From Rhodoblastus sp. 17X3 (GTDB lineage Bacteria > Pseudomonadota > Alphaproteobacteria > Rhizobiales > Beijerinckiaceae), in contig NZ_JASHHX010000001.1 in NCBI RefSeq assembly GCF_030056575.1, forward strand, positions 310,001 through 374,000: a stretch of 64,000 nt of DNA, written 5' to 3'. A program made the position numbers and the translations under genes. Positions 33,709-43,966 of the stretch are shown in pieces; the first letter of the stretch is position 1, and each line of letters opens with the position of its first letter. Below the pieces are notes generated by a model. The model made no database searches. It saw only the letters and a list, made by a program, of their open reading frames with translations, and was not told the origin of the DNA.

Positions 33709-36174
33709 TCAGAAGCGCGCGTTCAGCGTGAGAAGGGCGGTGCGGCCCGGCGCGACCATCACGAAGGGCGAGGTGCTGCGATAGAGCGAGTCGTAATAGA
33801 GTTCGTTGGTGATGTTGTTGACGGAGACCTTGGCGGTGAGCTCCTTCGCAACCTTCATTTCGACGAAGGCGTCGAAGCGCCAGTGCGCGGGCAGCACGGC
33901 GCCGGTATTCGCCGCCAGCGTCCCGCCGTAAATCTGGGACATGTAAGTCGCCTGGCCGCCGATCTCATAGGTCTTGTTGATCTCGTATTTGGTCAGGAGG
34001 TTGAAGGATTGATGGGCGATATTGGCCAAAGGCAAGCCGACATTGGTCAGATAGAGCGTTGTGTTCGCCGGCGCCGTATTGGAGGCGGTCACCTCCGATT
34101 GCATGAGGACGACGCCGCCGTTGACGCTCCATTCGGGCGTCAGCTTGCCGGCGATTTCCAGATCGACGCCCTGCACGCGATAGGCGGCGCCGGCGACGAC
34201 GGTTTGTCCCACGGTCTCGCGCGCGTTGGTCTTGTCGGTACGGAACAGGGCGGCGGTGGCAAGCAGGTTGCGGTCAAACAATTCCCATTTGGCTCCGACC
34301 TCCATCGCGCGGTTGATTTCCGGCCCATAGACAAGATTGGTCGCGGTCGGGGACAGGCCGCCATAGGCGGAGCCGGTCGCGTCAAGTTCGGCGCCGACGG
34401 GATTGGAGGAGGTCGCGTAAGCCGCATAGAGGCTGACCGTCGGAATCGGCTTCAGGACCATGCCGCCATTGTAATTGAACAGGGTCGAATGGACCGAGTT
34501 CGCGCCCAGCGTGTTCGATGCGGTGATATGGTAATCGTCGAGACGGATGCCGCCGTTCAGCAGCAGCACGTCGTTATAATTGGCCGTGTCGATGAGATAG
34601 ACGCTGCCGGTCGTGACGGGAACCGTCGTGGGGTTGCTGCCGAGCGTCCGGTCGAAATTCGGAAAGCCGATGAAGGCGGTCTGCGGGTAGAAGATATTGA
34701 CGCCGCTCAGGGACCCGGAACTGGTAAAGCCGCTGCCGAAACCTTCCGAGGCCAGGCCGGTATAATTGTTGATCTTGACCGTTTCCTGCGCGATTTCCGC
34801 GCCGACGACGGCGGCGTGCCGGAAATCGGCGGTGTTGAAGCGGATGACCGCCTCGGTCTGGTCGGCGATGACGTCGGTGGTTTGAGAGCGGCTCTGCGGG
34901 TTGGCGGTTACCGTCCACTTCAAGGGATTGGGATCAGTGGCGACAGGGCGTTCGGCGAGGGTTCCGATATAGTCGAGCCTGGATTCCGCGATCCGCAGCT
35001 TGTTGCTGATCGTGACGGAATCATTGAGCTTATAGATGGAGTTGAGCGTTCCGATGTCCTGTTGGGCTTGTTGGAAATCGCGGGTGATGAAGCCATAGAA
35101 ATTATTGCGGGACACGCCATATTCGGTGACGGGACCGCCGACGACTCCAAGATTCGCCCGGTAATAGGGCACGCCGAAATCGGGAATGCCGCTGAGATCG
35201 GTGTGGATGTAATTGCCGGTAAGGATGAAGGAGTCGGCCGGCGTCCACTTGAAGGCCGCGAAAGCGCCGTTGCGATTGTCCGTCGTGTAGTCGCGCCCCG
35301 AAACCTCGGCGCCTTGCAGCAGGCCGCCGGCCCGGACGGACAGGGTCGGGTTGATGACCTGGTTGACGTCGATCGTTACACGCTTGGTCATGTCGGTCCC
35401 ATAAGTGGCTTCGACCGAGCGGAAATTGGTGTCGCCCGCCGCCTTGGGGACGATATTGATGGCGCCGCCGGCGGTGCCGCGCCCCGCATAGGATGAGCCG
35501 GGGCCGCGCAGGATCTCGACCTGTTCGGTGAAGAAGTTCTCGCGGATGCTGACGCCCGGGTCGCGCACGCCATCGATGAAAATGTCGTTGCGCGCGTCGA
35601 AGCCGCGAATGAAGAAGCGGTCGCCGAAGGCGTTGCCGCCTTCTCCCGCGCCCAGGGTGAGGCCGGCGGTGGTGCGAGCGACATCCCTTAGGCTGGTCGC
35701 ATTCTTGTCGGCCAGAACTTCCTTGGAGAGAATGGTGATCGTCCGGGGCGTGTTGGCGACCGGTTCGGTGAATTTCTGCGAGGCGACGCGATCGGACAGG
35801 TAAGGCGCGCCCGGATGGGTGTAGGGGCTCGGACCCGGAAGATACTGGAGTGGATCGGTCGTCGCCGACGACTGGGAAGACGACGCGGGCGCGGCGGCCT
35901 GGGGCTTCTGCTGGCGGGCGACGTTGCGCAGGGCGGCGCGAGCGCGTTGTTGCGCGGCGCTGGGTTTGGCCGGAGTGGAGTGGCGGCGCGCGGCGGGGGC
36001 GTCGACAGTGAGGACCGGCAGCGACGAGGCCCGCTCCTCGGCCTCCGCTGCATCGGTCCATGCGGCGCCAGCAAGACAGGCCAGCGCCACCTGCACGCCG
36101 GGCTGCACGGCGGCAGCGAAGGGCCCGCGCAGGGAAAGCGGCGTCCGGATTGCTGAATTGACGGATAGCGTCAT
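33709..36174 (-). CDS. TonB-dependent siderophore receptor (Fiu-like)
   Basis: 821 residues, ATG 36174 with AAGGAG 6 nt upstream. A long N-terminal region with a signal ([18 protein letters not shown]) and an Ala-rich linker is followed by the plug ([60 protein letters not shown]) and the beta-barrel, ending in an aromatic residue (LTLNARF), as outer-membrane proteins do. The family imports ferric catecholate siderophores or their breakdown products. No Tat or FecA-type signalling domain is obvious. It heads the import genes, with the dioxygenase and the ExbB-ExbD-TonB set. Confidence 0.92.
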   Translation of the reverse strand: MTLSVNSAIRTPLSLRGPFAAAVQPGVQVALACLAGAAWTDAAEAEERASSLPVLTVDAPAARRHSTPAKPSAAQQRARAALRNVARQQKPQAAAPASSSQSSATTDPLQYLPGPSPYTHPGAPYLSDRVASQKFTEPVANTPRTITILSKEVLADKNATSLRDVARTTAGLTLGAGEGGNAFGDRFFIRGFDARNDIFIDGVRDPGVSIRENFFTEQVEILRGPGSSYAGRGTAGGAINIVPKAAGDTNFRSVEATYGTDMTKRVTIDVNQVINPTLSVRAGGLLQGAEVSGRDYTTDNRNGAFAAFKWTPADSFILTGNYIHTDLSGIPDFGVPYYRANLGVVGGPVTEYGVSRNNFYGFITRDFQQAQQDIGTLNSIYKLNDSVTISNKLRIAESRLDYIGTLAERPVATDPNPLKWTVTANPQSRSQTTDVIADQTEAVIRFNTADFRHAAVVGAEIAQETVKINNYTGLASEGFGSGFTSSGSLSGVNIFYPQTAFIGFPNFDRTLGSNPTTVPVTTGSVYLIDTANYNDVLLLNGGIRLDDYHITASNTLGANSVHSTLFNYNGGMVLKPIPTVSLYAAYATSSNPVGAELDATGSAYGGLSPTATNLVYGPEINRAMEVGAKWELFDRNLLATAALFRTDKTNARETVGQTVVAGAAYRVQGVDLEIAGKLTPEWSVNGGVVLMQSEVTASNTAPANTTLYLTNVGLPLANIAHQSFNLLTKYEINKTYEIGGQATYMSQIYGGTLAANTGAVLPAHWRFDAFVEMKVAKELTAKVSVNNITNELYYDSLYRSTSPFVMVAPGRTALLTLNARF

Positions 36175-36211
36175 TGCGGGCTCCTTGAAATTTCGATGGC
36201 TGTGGCGCGGG

Positions 36212-36451
36212 TCAATCGGCGCTTGGCGCCTTCATCAGCGAGAACATTTCATCCACGGCCTTCAGGGCCTGCAGGCGGATCGGTTCGGAATCCTGATGTC
36301 CGGCGATGCGCACGCCCTGGATGACCGCTTGAATTTCGTCGCGGAAGTCGCTCAGGAAGCCGATCGGGTCGCGCGTCTCATTGGCGACGCGGGCGATCAG
36401 GCCGGTGAGCAGAATCTGGCAGGCGACCATCCGGCCATTGAGTTCGTTCAT
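36212..36451 (-). CDS. Small helical protein at the head of the iron operon
   Basis: 79 residues, MNELNGRMVACQILLTGLIA and then helices with IGFLSDFRDEIQAVIQGVRI. It has no recognised family, signal peptide or metal motif. It lies 37 bp upstream of the receptor on the same strand and may be first in the operon; the AAGGAG for the receptor lies in the gap. Small genes of this kind before TonB receptors are often annotated hypothetical. Confidence 0.65.
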   Translation of the reverse strand: MNELNGRMVACQILLTGLIARVANETRDPIGFLSDFRDEIQAVIQGVRIAGHQDSEPIRLQALKAVDEMFSLMKAPSAD

Positions 36452-36768
36452 GTCGTGCGCTCGCCGCGTTTCCGTGGCGAGCGCCCCGCGGAGGCCGGGC
36501 GGGCGTGAATCATCGTTTTCGGGTGGCTAGGCGCCACGCGAATGAAAGGGGTCATTCGGCTTGTTCCGTTCGCGGATCGAGACGATCCCGATGAATTTCT
36601 GATTGACGGATTTCAGCCGCAATCTGGAAGCGCGGCAACAAAAAGGGCAAAGATTAGAAATATTCTAAATACAGGACGCGCCGACGCGCCGGCGCTGCGG
36701 CTATCCGGGCCTCGGAATTTCTCGTTTGGACTTCAATGGGCTTTCGACAAAGGTCCAGATCGGCGGCG
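36452..36768. promoter_or_regulatory. Upstream region of the iron operon
   Basis: 317 bp between the small gene (leftward) and the 3' end of the K+ channel gene (leftward). It contains an Irr-like box at 36654-36668 and presumably the iron operon promoter. No gene is visible. Confidence 0.5.
36654..36668. promoter_or_regulatory. Irr-type iron control element
   Basis: TTAGAA (36654-36659) and TTCTAA (36663-36668) are perfect inverted arms around ATA, matching the core of the iron control element bound by Irr in alphaproteobacteria. It lies about 200 bp before the small gene of the TonB operon, far for a simple promoter operator but consistent with a long leader. Confidence 0.65.
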
Positions 36769-37836
36769 TCAGGAGACTTCGCGCTCCCCCAGAGCCGCGG
36801 CCATGAACAGCTCTATGATTCGCTGCGCCTTTTCCGGGCGGCGCACCAGGGCGAGGCCGTCGCCTTCGCGGACCGCGATTTCGGAATCGGGCTGAAGAAT
36901 CGACTCGCCATCCTGCCGCTCCAGCGCGACGACAAGGAAGGCGCCGGCGCCGAGCTCCTCGATCCTGCCGATGGTCAGGCCCGCGCAGGGGCTGCCCGAT
37001 TCGGCGGTGACGACCTCGATGTCGAGGCCAAGGCTTTGAAGGTCGAGTGCGAGGCGGTCGAGATTGCCGCCGCGCGCCCGGGCGATCAGCCGGGTCATGT
37101 CGCGGTGGAGCAGCAGTTCGGCGACGCGCTCGGCGCCGATTCGGGCGGGCAGCACAACGCGATTGGCGCCGGCCTGGATCAGCTTGCGTTCGGTCGAGGG
37201 CAATTCGCCGCGCGCGATGATCGTCAGGTCGCGCTTGAGGCTGCGGGCGCTGAGCGTGATGAACACATTGGCGGCGTCCTCGGGTAGGACGGTGGCCAGC
37301 GCCCGGGCGCGGGTGACGCCAGCCTGCCGCATGATCTCCTCGTCGGTGGCGTCGCCATGGATGACATGATAGCCAGCCTTGCCGGCGGCGGCGATGCGCT
37401 CGTCGGAATGGTCGATCACCACGAAGGCGCCGCGGGCGGCCTTGAGTTCGTGGCAGAGCATCTGGCCGATCCGGCCGAAGCCGCAAACGATCACATGGCT
37501 GGAGAGCTTGTCGATGTCCTTTTGCATGCGTCGGCTTCCGAAAACCTGTTGGAGCTGGCTCGCCGTGATCAACTGAAACAGGCTGCCGGTGAAAAAGATC
37601 ATGCCGGTGCAGCCCGCGACAATCAAAGCGATCGTGATTGCGCGGAGGCCGGGCGTATCGACGGGCGCCACCTCGCCATAGCCCACCGAATAGACGGTGA
37701 GAATCACCATATAGACCGCGTCGTTCAGGCTCCATCCCGAGGCGACATAGGCCGTCGTGGCCGTGGCTCCCACGACCAGCATGAAACCGACGCCCGCAAC
37801 GAGATTGCGGAGCGGTGAGGCGAGAAACTGAACCAT
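36769..37836 (-). CDS. Two-pore-helix potassium channel with RCK (TrkA_N/TrkA_C) domains
   Basis: 355 residues. Two membrane helices flank a pore with the selectivity filter SVGYGEVAP (residues about 49-57, ILTVYSVGYGEVAPVDTPGL). The cytoplasmic RCK domain has the Rossmann motif VIVCGFGRIGQMLCHELKAA and IHGDATDEEIMRQAG; a TrkA_C domain follows (GLTIGRIEELGAGAFLVVAL). It gates K+ flux, probably by nucleotide or ligand binding. Single gene, 190 bp from the divergent GT-C membrane protein gene. Confidence 0.9.
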   Translation of the reverse strand: MVQFLASPLRNLVAGVGFMLVVGATATTAYVASGWSLNDAVYMVILTVYSVGYGEVAPVDTPGLRAITIALIVAGCTGMIFFTGSLFQLITASQLQQVFGSRRMQKDIDKLSSHVIVCGFGRIGQMLCHELKAARGAFVVIDHSDERIAAAGKAGYHVIHGDATDEEIMRQAGVTRARALATVLPEDAANVFITLSARSLKRDLTIIARGELPSTERKLIQAGANRVVLPARIGAERVAELLLHRDMTRLIARARGGNLDRLALDLQSLGLDIEVVTAESGSPCAGLTIGRIEELGAGAFLVVALERQDGESILQPDSEIAVREGDGLALVRRPEKAQRIIELFMAAALGEREVS

Positions 37837-38028
37837 CGGGGTCCCAAATCCGGCGGGGGAAGCCTAGCGCGATCCATCCTGCCCGCTGAATGATCCATCG
37901 CAAGGCCCGCGGTCAAATGATTTTCGCCCGGACGCGCATGACCATCTTGCAAACGCCGGGTTAAGCGGGCGGCAACCAGGCTCGGCTAGGCTTCCGGCGC
38001 GGTTCCGGCCCCTCAGGCGAAAGCGGTC

Positions 38029-39495
38029 ATGAAATACAGATGGAGTCTAGGCCTGCTGATCGCGATTGGCCTCGTCCTGCGCGCGCTTGCCGCGCGCGGC
38101 GATCTCTGGGTCGATGAAATCTGGACGCTCGCGCTGGTCACCCCGCTTAAGAATGGTTTCGAGGTGTTCTGGAACATCTCGCATGACAACAACCATTTCC
38201 TCAATTCGCTGTGGATGTTTCAATGGGGGCAGGACGCCAGCTCCCTGCTTTACCGCCTGCCGTCGATTCTCTGCGGCGCGGCGTCCGTCGCCGTCGCGGC
38301 CAGGATCGGGTCGCGCGACTCGCCGGCGGCGGGGCTGATCGCGGCTTTTCTCGTCGCTGTCGCCTTTCCCTTCGTCAACTACGGGTCGGAGGCGCGCGGC
38401 TATGGCGCGCTCATTCTCGCCATGCTGGTCGCGCTTGACGCCTTCGAGCGCGCCGCGCCGCTGCTGGGGGGCATCGACGCTCAAACAGAGCCGGGACGCT
38501 CGGAACTGCGGCGCCAGAGCTGGATCATGGGGCTGGCCGTGGGCCTCGGCGCGCTCGCCCATCTCGAAATGCTGATCGGCGCCGCGACCCTGGGCCTGAC
38601 CGCGCTCGTCCGCGCCCTCGCCGAGCCGCCGCGCGACGAAGCGCCGCGCCGCCTCCGGGCGACGGTGAAATTTTTCCTGCCCGCGCTGGTCCTGACCCTT
38701 CCCGCGATCGCGGCGGTGGCGTCCGGCATTGTGATGCACGGCGTGACCATTGGCAGCCTTTCGCGCGAAACGGGCGCTTTCGCCGAGGGCTATGGCGGAT
38801 TGCTGGCCGCGCTGGCTGGGCTGCCGGCGACATTTCCTGGATGGCTCGCGCTGCTCATTACCGCGCTTGGCTTCGCCGCGGCGGCGCTCGCGGGCTGGCT
38901 CCCTTTTTCACGCGCCTTGCTCGTCCTGTGCGGCCTCATCGTCGCGCCTGCGGCGATCTTCCTCGTCAATCCGCCGAATTTGCAGTTTCCGCGCTATTTC
39001 CTCGTTTTCGGCGTGATCTTCGTGGTGGCGCTGGCCGCGCTGGCGGCGCGCCTGTGGGAGACGCCTCGGGGCAGGGCTTTCGTCTGCCCCGCCGCCCTGC
39101 TGTTTTGCATCGGACAGGCGATCCTGCTTCAGCCGCTCCTGCGCGGCGGACGGGGCGAAGCCTCGGCCATGATCGCGATCATGGCCGAGCAGCCGCATGC
39201 GACCTATGCGTCGCAGATCAGGCGCGCGTCGGAATATGTGCTTGATTATTACAGCCGTCGCGCCGGACTGGACCTGCGGCGCGTTCCCCCGCCTGCGACC
39301 TGCGCCGGGCGGCCTGACTTTTATATCATCGGGGTTCCGATTGACCTTCCGATCGCGGAGGAAAAAGTGACGCTCGGGCCGGAGGCCTGTCCTACCCTCT
39401 TCGTTCAGGCGCTCGATGCGCCGGGGTCGTCCTTTTCCGGCATGCATTGGCGGCTGTTTCGTCCGGCCCTGCGGTCGGCGGCGGATGTCCGCTGA
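38029..39495 (+). CDS. Polytopic membrane protein, GT-C (family 39-like)
   Basis: 488 residues with about ten hydrophobic helices. The first loop has the acidic pair GDLWVDEIWTLALVTPL expected for the catalytic DE of GT-C glycosyltransferases, and the second has NISHDNNHFLNSLWMFQWGQ, another typical position. The last 110 residues form a periplasmic tail with a CAGRPDFYIIG stretch. Such enzymes transfer sugars from lipid-linked donors to protein, lipid or LPS. The acceptor is not evident. No adjacent glycan genes. Confidence 0.65.
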   Translation: MKYRWSLGLLIAIGLVLRALAARGDLWVDEIWTLALVTPLKNGFEVFWNISHDNNHFLNSLWMFQWGQDASSLLYRLPSILCGAASVAVAARIGSRDSPAAGLIAAFLVAVAFPFVNYGSEARGYGALILAMLVALDAFERAAPLLGGIDAQTEPGRSELRRQSWIMGLAVGLGALAHLEMLIGAATLGLTALVRALAEPPRDEAPRRLRATVKFFLPALVLTLPAIAAVASGIVMHGVTIGSLSRETGAFAEGYGGLLAALAGLPATFPGWLALLITALGFAAAALAGWLPFSRALLVLCGLIVAPAAIFLVNPPNLQFPRYFLVFGVIFVVALAALAARLWETPRGRAFVCPAALLFCIGQAILLQPLLRGGRGEASAMIAIMAEQPHATYASQIRRASEYVLDYYSRRAGLDLRRVPPPATCAGRPDFYIIGVPIDLPIAEEKVTLGPEACPTLFVQALDAPGSSFSGMHWRLFRPALRSAADVR

Positions 39496-39504
39496 GCGGT
39501 CCCG

Positions 39505-39843
39505 CTACTTCAGCAGGATGATGAAGCTCTGGCTGCCGTCAGGGCGCTGCGCCTCCAGACGGCGCATGCCGAGATAGCGGGCGATGCGCAGCTGGTCGCC
39601 TGTCTTGAACCGGGCGCATTGCCCGGTGGCGGCCTGCTCGGACAGAAAGCGCTCCGCCGCTTCTCGGCTTTCCTCGATAGAGAGGTCGATCCAGCGCTTG
39701 ATCAGGTTCGGGTCCTTGCAGCCGAACTGCGGGCCCTGGAGGACGCAGACGTCGCCGACCTTGCAATCGGGCTGGGCCAAAGCGGGCGCCGCCGTCGCGG
39801 CGATCAGGACGAACAAGGCTCGCGAGAACGACATATATGACAT
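39505..39843 (-). CDS. Small secreted protein
   Basis: 112 residues from ATG 39843, which gives the signal peptide SFSRALFVLIAATAAPALAQ; the frame is open further upstream but that part is non-coding in character. The mature part has three Cys (PDCKVGDVCVLQGPQFGCKD) and a helical segment with ESREAAERFLSEQAATGQCA. No family is recognised. It is probably periplasmic and disulfide-bonded. It converges with the GT-C gene, 9 bp apart. Confidence 0.6.
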   Translation of the reverse strand: MSYMSFSRALFVLIAATAAPALAQPDCKVGDVCVLQGPQFGCKDPNLIKRWIDLSIEESREAAERFLSEQAATGQCARFKTGDQLRIARYLGMRRLEAQRPDGSQSFIILLK

Positions 39844-40120
39844 GGGGCGAGGGTTCTGGTTCCGGGATTTCCACTTTCTCGCCCCGCAGGCTTGCGCGAA
39901 GCCTGCGGCGCCGGTTTGCTTTTCCTCGCCGGATCGGGTATGAGACGAGCGCTGCATTGCAGCATGAAGAGGCGCCGGCGCATAGGACGGTAACGCGTCG
40001 CCCGGCCCCAATCCGCCTCTATGGCCGACAGCCCAATCTATGCGGGGCCGTCTTCGACAACGCCGCATCCAGCGTCGCGCTTTCCCGCGCGCCGTCGCGG
40101 CCCGAAATGTAAGATCCCAA

Positions 40121-41485
40121 GTGACCACATTTTCTGAGCTCGGCCTTGCCGAGAACGTTTTGCGCGCCCTCACCAGCGAGGGCTATGTCCATCCCACCCC
40201 AATCCAGGAGCAGGCGATCCCGCCGCTGCTCCAGGGCCATGACCTGCTCGGCATCGCCCAGACCGGCACCGGCAAGACCTGCGCCTTCGCCACGCCGCTG
40301 CTGACCCGGCTGCAGCAATTCCCGCAGGCCGTGCGGCCCAAGCAGACGCGGGTGCTGGTGCTCGCCCCGACCCGCGAACTCGCCGCCCAGATCGGCGAAA
40401 GCTTCCGCGCCTATGGCCGCCACGCCAATATGCGCGTCGCGGTGATCTTCGGCGGCGTCGGCTTCGGCCCGCAGCTCAAGGCGCTGCAAGGCGGGCTCGA
40501 CGTGCTCGTCGCCACGCCCGGCCGTCTGCTCGACCATCTGGCGCAGGGCAATCTGCGGCTCGACAACACCACCGCCGTGGTGCTGGACGAAGCCGACCAC
40601 ATGCTCGATCTCGGCTTCCTGGTTCCGATCCGGAAGATCTTCGCCAAGCTGCCCAAGACCCGGCAGACCCTGTTCTTCTCCGCGACCATGCCGAGCGAAA
40701 TCGCCACGCTGGCCGGCGAAATGCTGCACAATCCGGTCAAGGTCTCGGTGGCGCCGGTCGCCAAGACCGCCGACCGCGTGGCGCAGCGCGTGATTCTGGT
40801 CGAGGGCTCGGGCAAGCGCGACGCGCTGATCCAGTTGATGAAGAATCCGGATTTCAGCCGCTCGATCGTGTTCACGCGCACCAAGCGCGGGGCCGACCGC
40901 GTCGCGGGCTTTCTCAACGACGCTGGCTTTTCCGCCGACGCCATCCACGGCAACAAGAGCCAGAACCAGCGCATCCGCGCGCTTGACGGCTTCAAGAGCG
41001 GCCAGGTCGGCGTGCTGGTGGCGACCGATATCGCCGCGCGCGGCATCGACGTCGACCAGGTCAGCCATGTCGTGAATTTCGAGCTGCCGGAAGTGCCGGA
41101 AAGCTACGTCCACCGCATCGGCCGCACGGCGCGCGCCGGCGCGGAAGGCGAAGCCATTTCGCTCTGCGACAACAGCGAGCGCGCCTATCTGCGCGCCATC
41201 GAGAAGCTCACCAAGCAGAGCATCCCCGTCACCGACCTGCGGCTGAACCCGCATGCGCCGGAAGAGGCGCCCCCGGCGCGCGGAAAGCCGCAGGGCCGTC
41301 CGGCGCATCGCCCCGACGACCGTCGCGGTCCGGCGCCGACGCGTCACGGCGACTCCCGTCGCGAGCACGGCCGCCAGCACGAAGCCAATCGCCCGGAGAG
41401 CCGCAGCGAGCGTCCGCGTCCCGCGGGCGGCGGCCAGCGCCCGGCGCGCAGTGGCGGCGCTTCGCGCAATGGCCCGCGCGGATGA
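40121..41485 (+). CDS. DEAD-box RNA helicase (RhlE-like)
   Basis: 454 residues from GTG 40121 (VTTFSELGLAENVLRALTSE), preferred over the upstream ATG because the family begins here. Motifs in order: Q motif HPTPIQEQAIPPLL, motif I AQTGTGKT, Ia APTRELAAQI, TPGRLLD, II DEAD, III SATM, and VI HRIGRTARAG. After about residue 375 comes a basic, Pro-, Arg- and Gly-rich tail typical of RhlE/CsdA relatives that binds RNA. Likely role in ribosome assembly or RNA decay. Followed by a strong terminator. Confidence 0.93.
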   Translation: MTTFSELGLAENVLRALTSEGYVHPTPIQEQAIPPLLQGHDLLGIAQTGTGKTCAFATPLLTRLQQFPQAVRPKQTRVLVLAPTRELAAQIGESFRAYGRHANMRVAVIFGGVGFGPQLKALQGGLDVLVATPGRLLDHLAQGNLRLDNTTAVVLDEADHMLDLGFLVPIRKIFAKLPKTRQTLFFSATMPSEIATLAGEMLHNPVKVSVAPVAKTADRVAQRVILVEGSGKRDALIQLMKNPDFSRSIVFTRTKRGADRVAGFLNDAGFSADAIHGNKSQNQRIRALDGFKSGQVGVLVATDIAARGIDVDQVSHVVNFELPEVPESYVHRIGRTARAGAEGEAISLCDNSERAYLRAIEKLTKQSIPVTDLRLNPHAPEEAPPARGKPQGRPAHRPDDRRGPAPTRHGDSRREHGRQHEANRPESRSERPRPAGGGQRPARSGGASRNGPRG

Positions 41486-41493
41486 GGATACAG

Positions 41494-41519
41494 AAAGGCC
41501 GGGGAAAACCCCGGCCTTT
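41494..41519 (+). terminator. Terminator after the DEAD-box helicase
   Basis: AAAGGCCGGGG and CCCCGGCCTTT form a perfect 11-bp stem around AAAA, followed by CCTCTTTT. The flanking A and T runs allow it to serve the convergent apt gene as well. Confidence 0.85.
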
Positions 41520-41560
41520 CCTCTTTTGTGACGCTTGAACCAGGAAAGCCGGCGACTTTT

Positions 41561-42100
41561 CTAGTGCCCTTCAAACGCCACCAGCGAGCGCACCGGCACG
41601 CCGAGGTCGCGGATTTTCTGGGCGCCGCCGAGTTCCGGCAGGTCAATCACGAAACAGGCCGCGATGACATCCGCGCCCATCTGGCGCAGCAGTTTCACCG
41701 CGCCTTCGGCGGTGCCGCCGGTGGCGATGAGATCATCGACCAGCAAAACCTTTTCGCCCGGCTTTACCGCGTCGCGGTGCATCTCCATCTCGTCCACGCC
41801 ATATTCGAGGCTATAGGCCACCGAAACCGTGACATGGGGCAGCTTGCCCTTCTTGCGGATCGGGATAAAGCCGGCGGAAAGCTGATGCGCCACCGCGCCG
41901 CCAAGGATGAAGCCGCGCGCCTCCATGCCCGCGATCTGGTCGATCTTCCGGCCGGCGAAAGGCTGCACCAGCTCGTCTACGGCGCGGCGGAAGCTGCGCG
42001 CGTCGCCCAGCAGCGTAGTGATGTCGCGGAACATGATGCCCGGCTTGGGATAGTCGGGAATGGTGCGGATGATGGCCTTCAAATCAGTCTCGAACGTCAT
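41561..42100 (-). CDS. apt: Adenine phosphoribosyltransferase
   Basis: 179 residues. It starts [20 protein letters not shown] then [14 protein letters not shown], the conserved family opening, and contains the PRPP-binding loop [20 protein letters not shown]. It salvages adenine to AMP. It lies 51 bp downstream of prs on the same strand, so PRPP synthesis and its use are co-located. Confidence 0.93.
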   Translation of the reverse strand: MTFETDLKAIIRTIPDYPKPGIMFRDITTLLGDARSFRRAVDELVQPFAGRKIDQIAGMEARGFILGGAVAHQLSAGFIPIRKKGKLPHVTVSVAYSLEYGVDEMEMHRDAVKPGEKVLLVDDLIATGGTAEGAVKLLRQMGADVIAACFVIDLPELGGAQKIRDLGVPVRSLVAFEGH

Positions 42101-42151
42101 GGCGGCGTCGGCTCACTTTTGCGGGAATGGCGACAGCGCGGAAACACGCCG

Positions 42152-43096
42152 TCAGTCGAACAGGCTGGAGACGCTTTCTTCCTTGGCGGTGCGGGCGATG
42201 GCCTCGCCGATCAAGGGCGCGATGGTGATGACGCGGATATTGCTCGCCACGCGCACGGCCTCGGTCGGCAGGATGGTGTCCGTGATGACCAGCTCCTTCA
42301 GCCGCGACGACGAAATGCGCGCCACGGCGCCGCCCGAGAGCACGCCATGGGTGATATAGGCGCGAACGTCCTTGGCCCCCGCCTGCAGCAGGGCGTCGGC
42401 GGCGTTGCACAGGGTTCCGCCGGAATCGACGATGTCGTCGACGAGGATGCAGTTCTTGCCATGGACGTCGCCGATGATGTTCATCACTTCCGATTCGCCG
42501 GCGCGTTCGCGGCGCTTGTCGACGATGGCCAGCGGCGCATTGATGCGCTTGGCGAGCGCGCGGGCGCGCACGACGCCGCCGACATCCGGCGACACCACCA
42601 TGACATTGGTAAGATCGAGCTTGTCCTGAATGTCCCGAACGAGAACCGGCGCGCCATAAAGGTTGTCGGTCGGAATGTCGAAAAAGCCCTGGATCTGGCC
42701 GGCGTGGAGATCGACCGTCAGCACGCGGTCGGCGCCGGCGCGGGTGATCAGATTTGCCACCAGCTTGGCGGAAATGGGCGTGCGCGGGCCGGGCTTGCGG
42801 TCCTGCCGGGCGTAGCCGAAATAGGGGATGACCGCCGTGATGCGCCGCGCTGAGGCGCGCCGCAGGGCGTCGGTCATGATCAACGCCTCCATCAGATGGT
42901 CATTGGTCGGCGCCGAGGTGGACTGCACGATGAAAGCGTCTTGCCCGCGCACGTTTTCCTGGATTTCGACGAAGATTTCCATGTCGGCGAAGCGACGCAC
43001 CTGACATTTGGTCAGCGGCACGCCAAGATAGGCTGCGATCGCTTCGGTCAGGGGGCGATTGGAATTGCCCGCCAGAATTTTCATTGCACCAGCCAT
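42152..43096 (-). CDS. prs: Ribose-phosphate pyrophosphokinase
   Basis: 314 residues; ATG at 43084 ([20 protein letters not shown]) is a shorter alternative. Class I PRPP synthase motifs are all present: [20 protein letters not shown], the flexible loop [20 protein letters not shown] and the PRPP-binding site [19 protein letters not shown]. It makes PRPP for purine, pyrimidine, His and Trp synthesis. Upstream of apt in the same direction. Confidence 0.95.
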   Translation of the reverse strand: MAGAMKILAGNSNRPLTEAIAAYLGVPLTKCQVRRFADMEIFVEIQENVRGQDAFIVQSTSAPTNDHLMEALIMTDALRRASARRITAVIPYFGYARQDRKPGPRTPISAKLVANLITRAGADRVLTVDLHAGQIQGFFDIPTDNLYGAPVLVRDIQDKLDLTNVMVVSPDVGGVVRARALAKRINAPLAIVDKRRERAGESEVMNIIGDVHGKNCILVDDIVDSGGTLCNAADALLQAGAKDVRAYITHGVLSGGAVARISSSRLKELVITDTILPTEAVRVASNIRVITIAPLIGEAIARTAKEESVSSLFD

Positions 43097-43204
43097 GACG
43101 CTGCCTTTGCCTTGCCCGACTTGGGGCGCGTCTTAGCAGGGGGTTGAACAATGAACAATACGACTGGGGGACGCTGTCGTGATTTTGTTAAGAATCACGC
43201 GCGA

Positions 43205-43828
43205 TCAACGGGCCGGCGCATAGGAAAGGGCCTGCGGGCGCGGCGCGTCGGGGGAGGCCGGAGCGACGGCGTTTTTGACCGCGTCATTGGCGTTTCTGGC
43301 CGTCGCGGCGAGGGCTTCCGGCGTATTGGAGAGATAGGCGGCCAGTTCGCTGGCGCTGCGCTGGGCGAGCGCAGAGAGCGCGGCGGAATCCACCAGCGTC
43401 CACGGATCGGGCGCGGCGCCCCTGAGCGCGATTTCGTCATTCAGTCTTTGCGCGCGATGATTGGTCCTGTCGTAAATGTCCCAGACGCAGGTGAGTCGCG
43501 CGCCGCCGTCGACAGGAAAGGCGGAGATATAGCCGCGGACGAGATAGCGCGCGGCGGCCGAATCGGTCAGCGCGACATCCTGCTGCCCAGCGGCGGCGTT
43601 GAAATAAGCCATGAACTGGCTTTGCAGCGGCGCCGGCGCGCCTTCCATCTGGGTGATGGCGATGGCGGCGGGACGGGGGCTGTAGCCCGACGCGACAATC
43701 TGCGCGCCTGGCGCGGGAGAGGTGGAGGCGGCGGGGCTGACATGTTCGTTGCAGCCCGACAGCGCCAAAGCCGCGATGGCGGCGGAAAAGGGGATGAACC
43801 CGCGAAAAAGCGCTGACAAAGCCGCCAT
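43205..43828 (-). CDS. Putative lipoprotein
   Basis: 207 residues with a type II signal: hydrophobic IPFSAAIAALALSGC, lipobox LSGC, so the mature protein begins at Cys26 and is tethered to a membrane. The mature part is Ala-rich with AITQMEGAPAPLQSQFMAYF and RYLVRGYISAFPVDGGARLT CVW, which looks like a CsgG/LptE-type lipoprotein fold without certainty. Function unknown. It is upstream of uvrC on the opposite strand. Confidence 0.6.
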   Translation of the reverse strand: MAALSALFRGFIPFSAAIAALALSGCNEHVSPAASTSPAPGAQIVASGYSPRPAAIAITQMEGAPAPLQSQFMAYFNAAAGQQDVALTDSAAARYLVRGYISAFPVDGGARLTCVWDIYDRTNHRAQRLNDEIALRGAAPDPWTLVDSAALSALAQRSASELAAYLSNTPEALAATARNANDAVKNAVAPASPDAPRPQALSYAPAR

Positions 43829-43966
43829 GAAATTTCGCCCCTGACGAATTATTGACTATTCGTTAATAAAATAGCTAGCCGCAATTGTGACGAACGTCCA
43901 GCCTCGGTTGCGCTTTTGCTTAAGGGGGCCATTTCAAGGCGCCCTCGAGACCCTTAAATAAGCGCC

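Noticed and set aside
33442-35496. 684-codon plus-strand frame opposite the siderophore receptor
   Set aside because: Shadow of the TonB receptor and dioxygenase genes; the receptor motifs are unambiguous.
36452-36768. Fur box upstream of the iron operon
   Set aside because: No 19-bp GATAAT-type repeat seen; the palindrome present fits Irr better.
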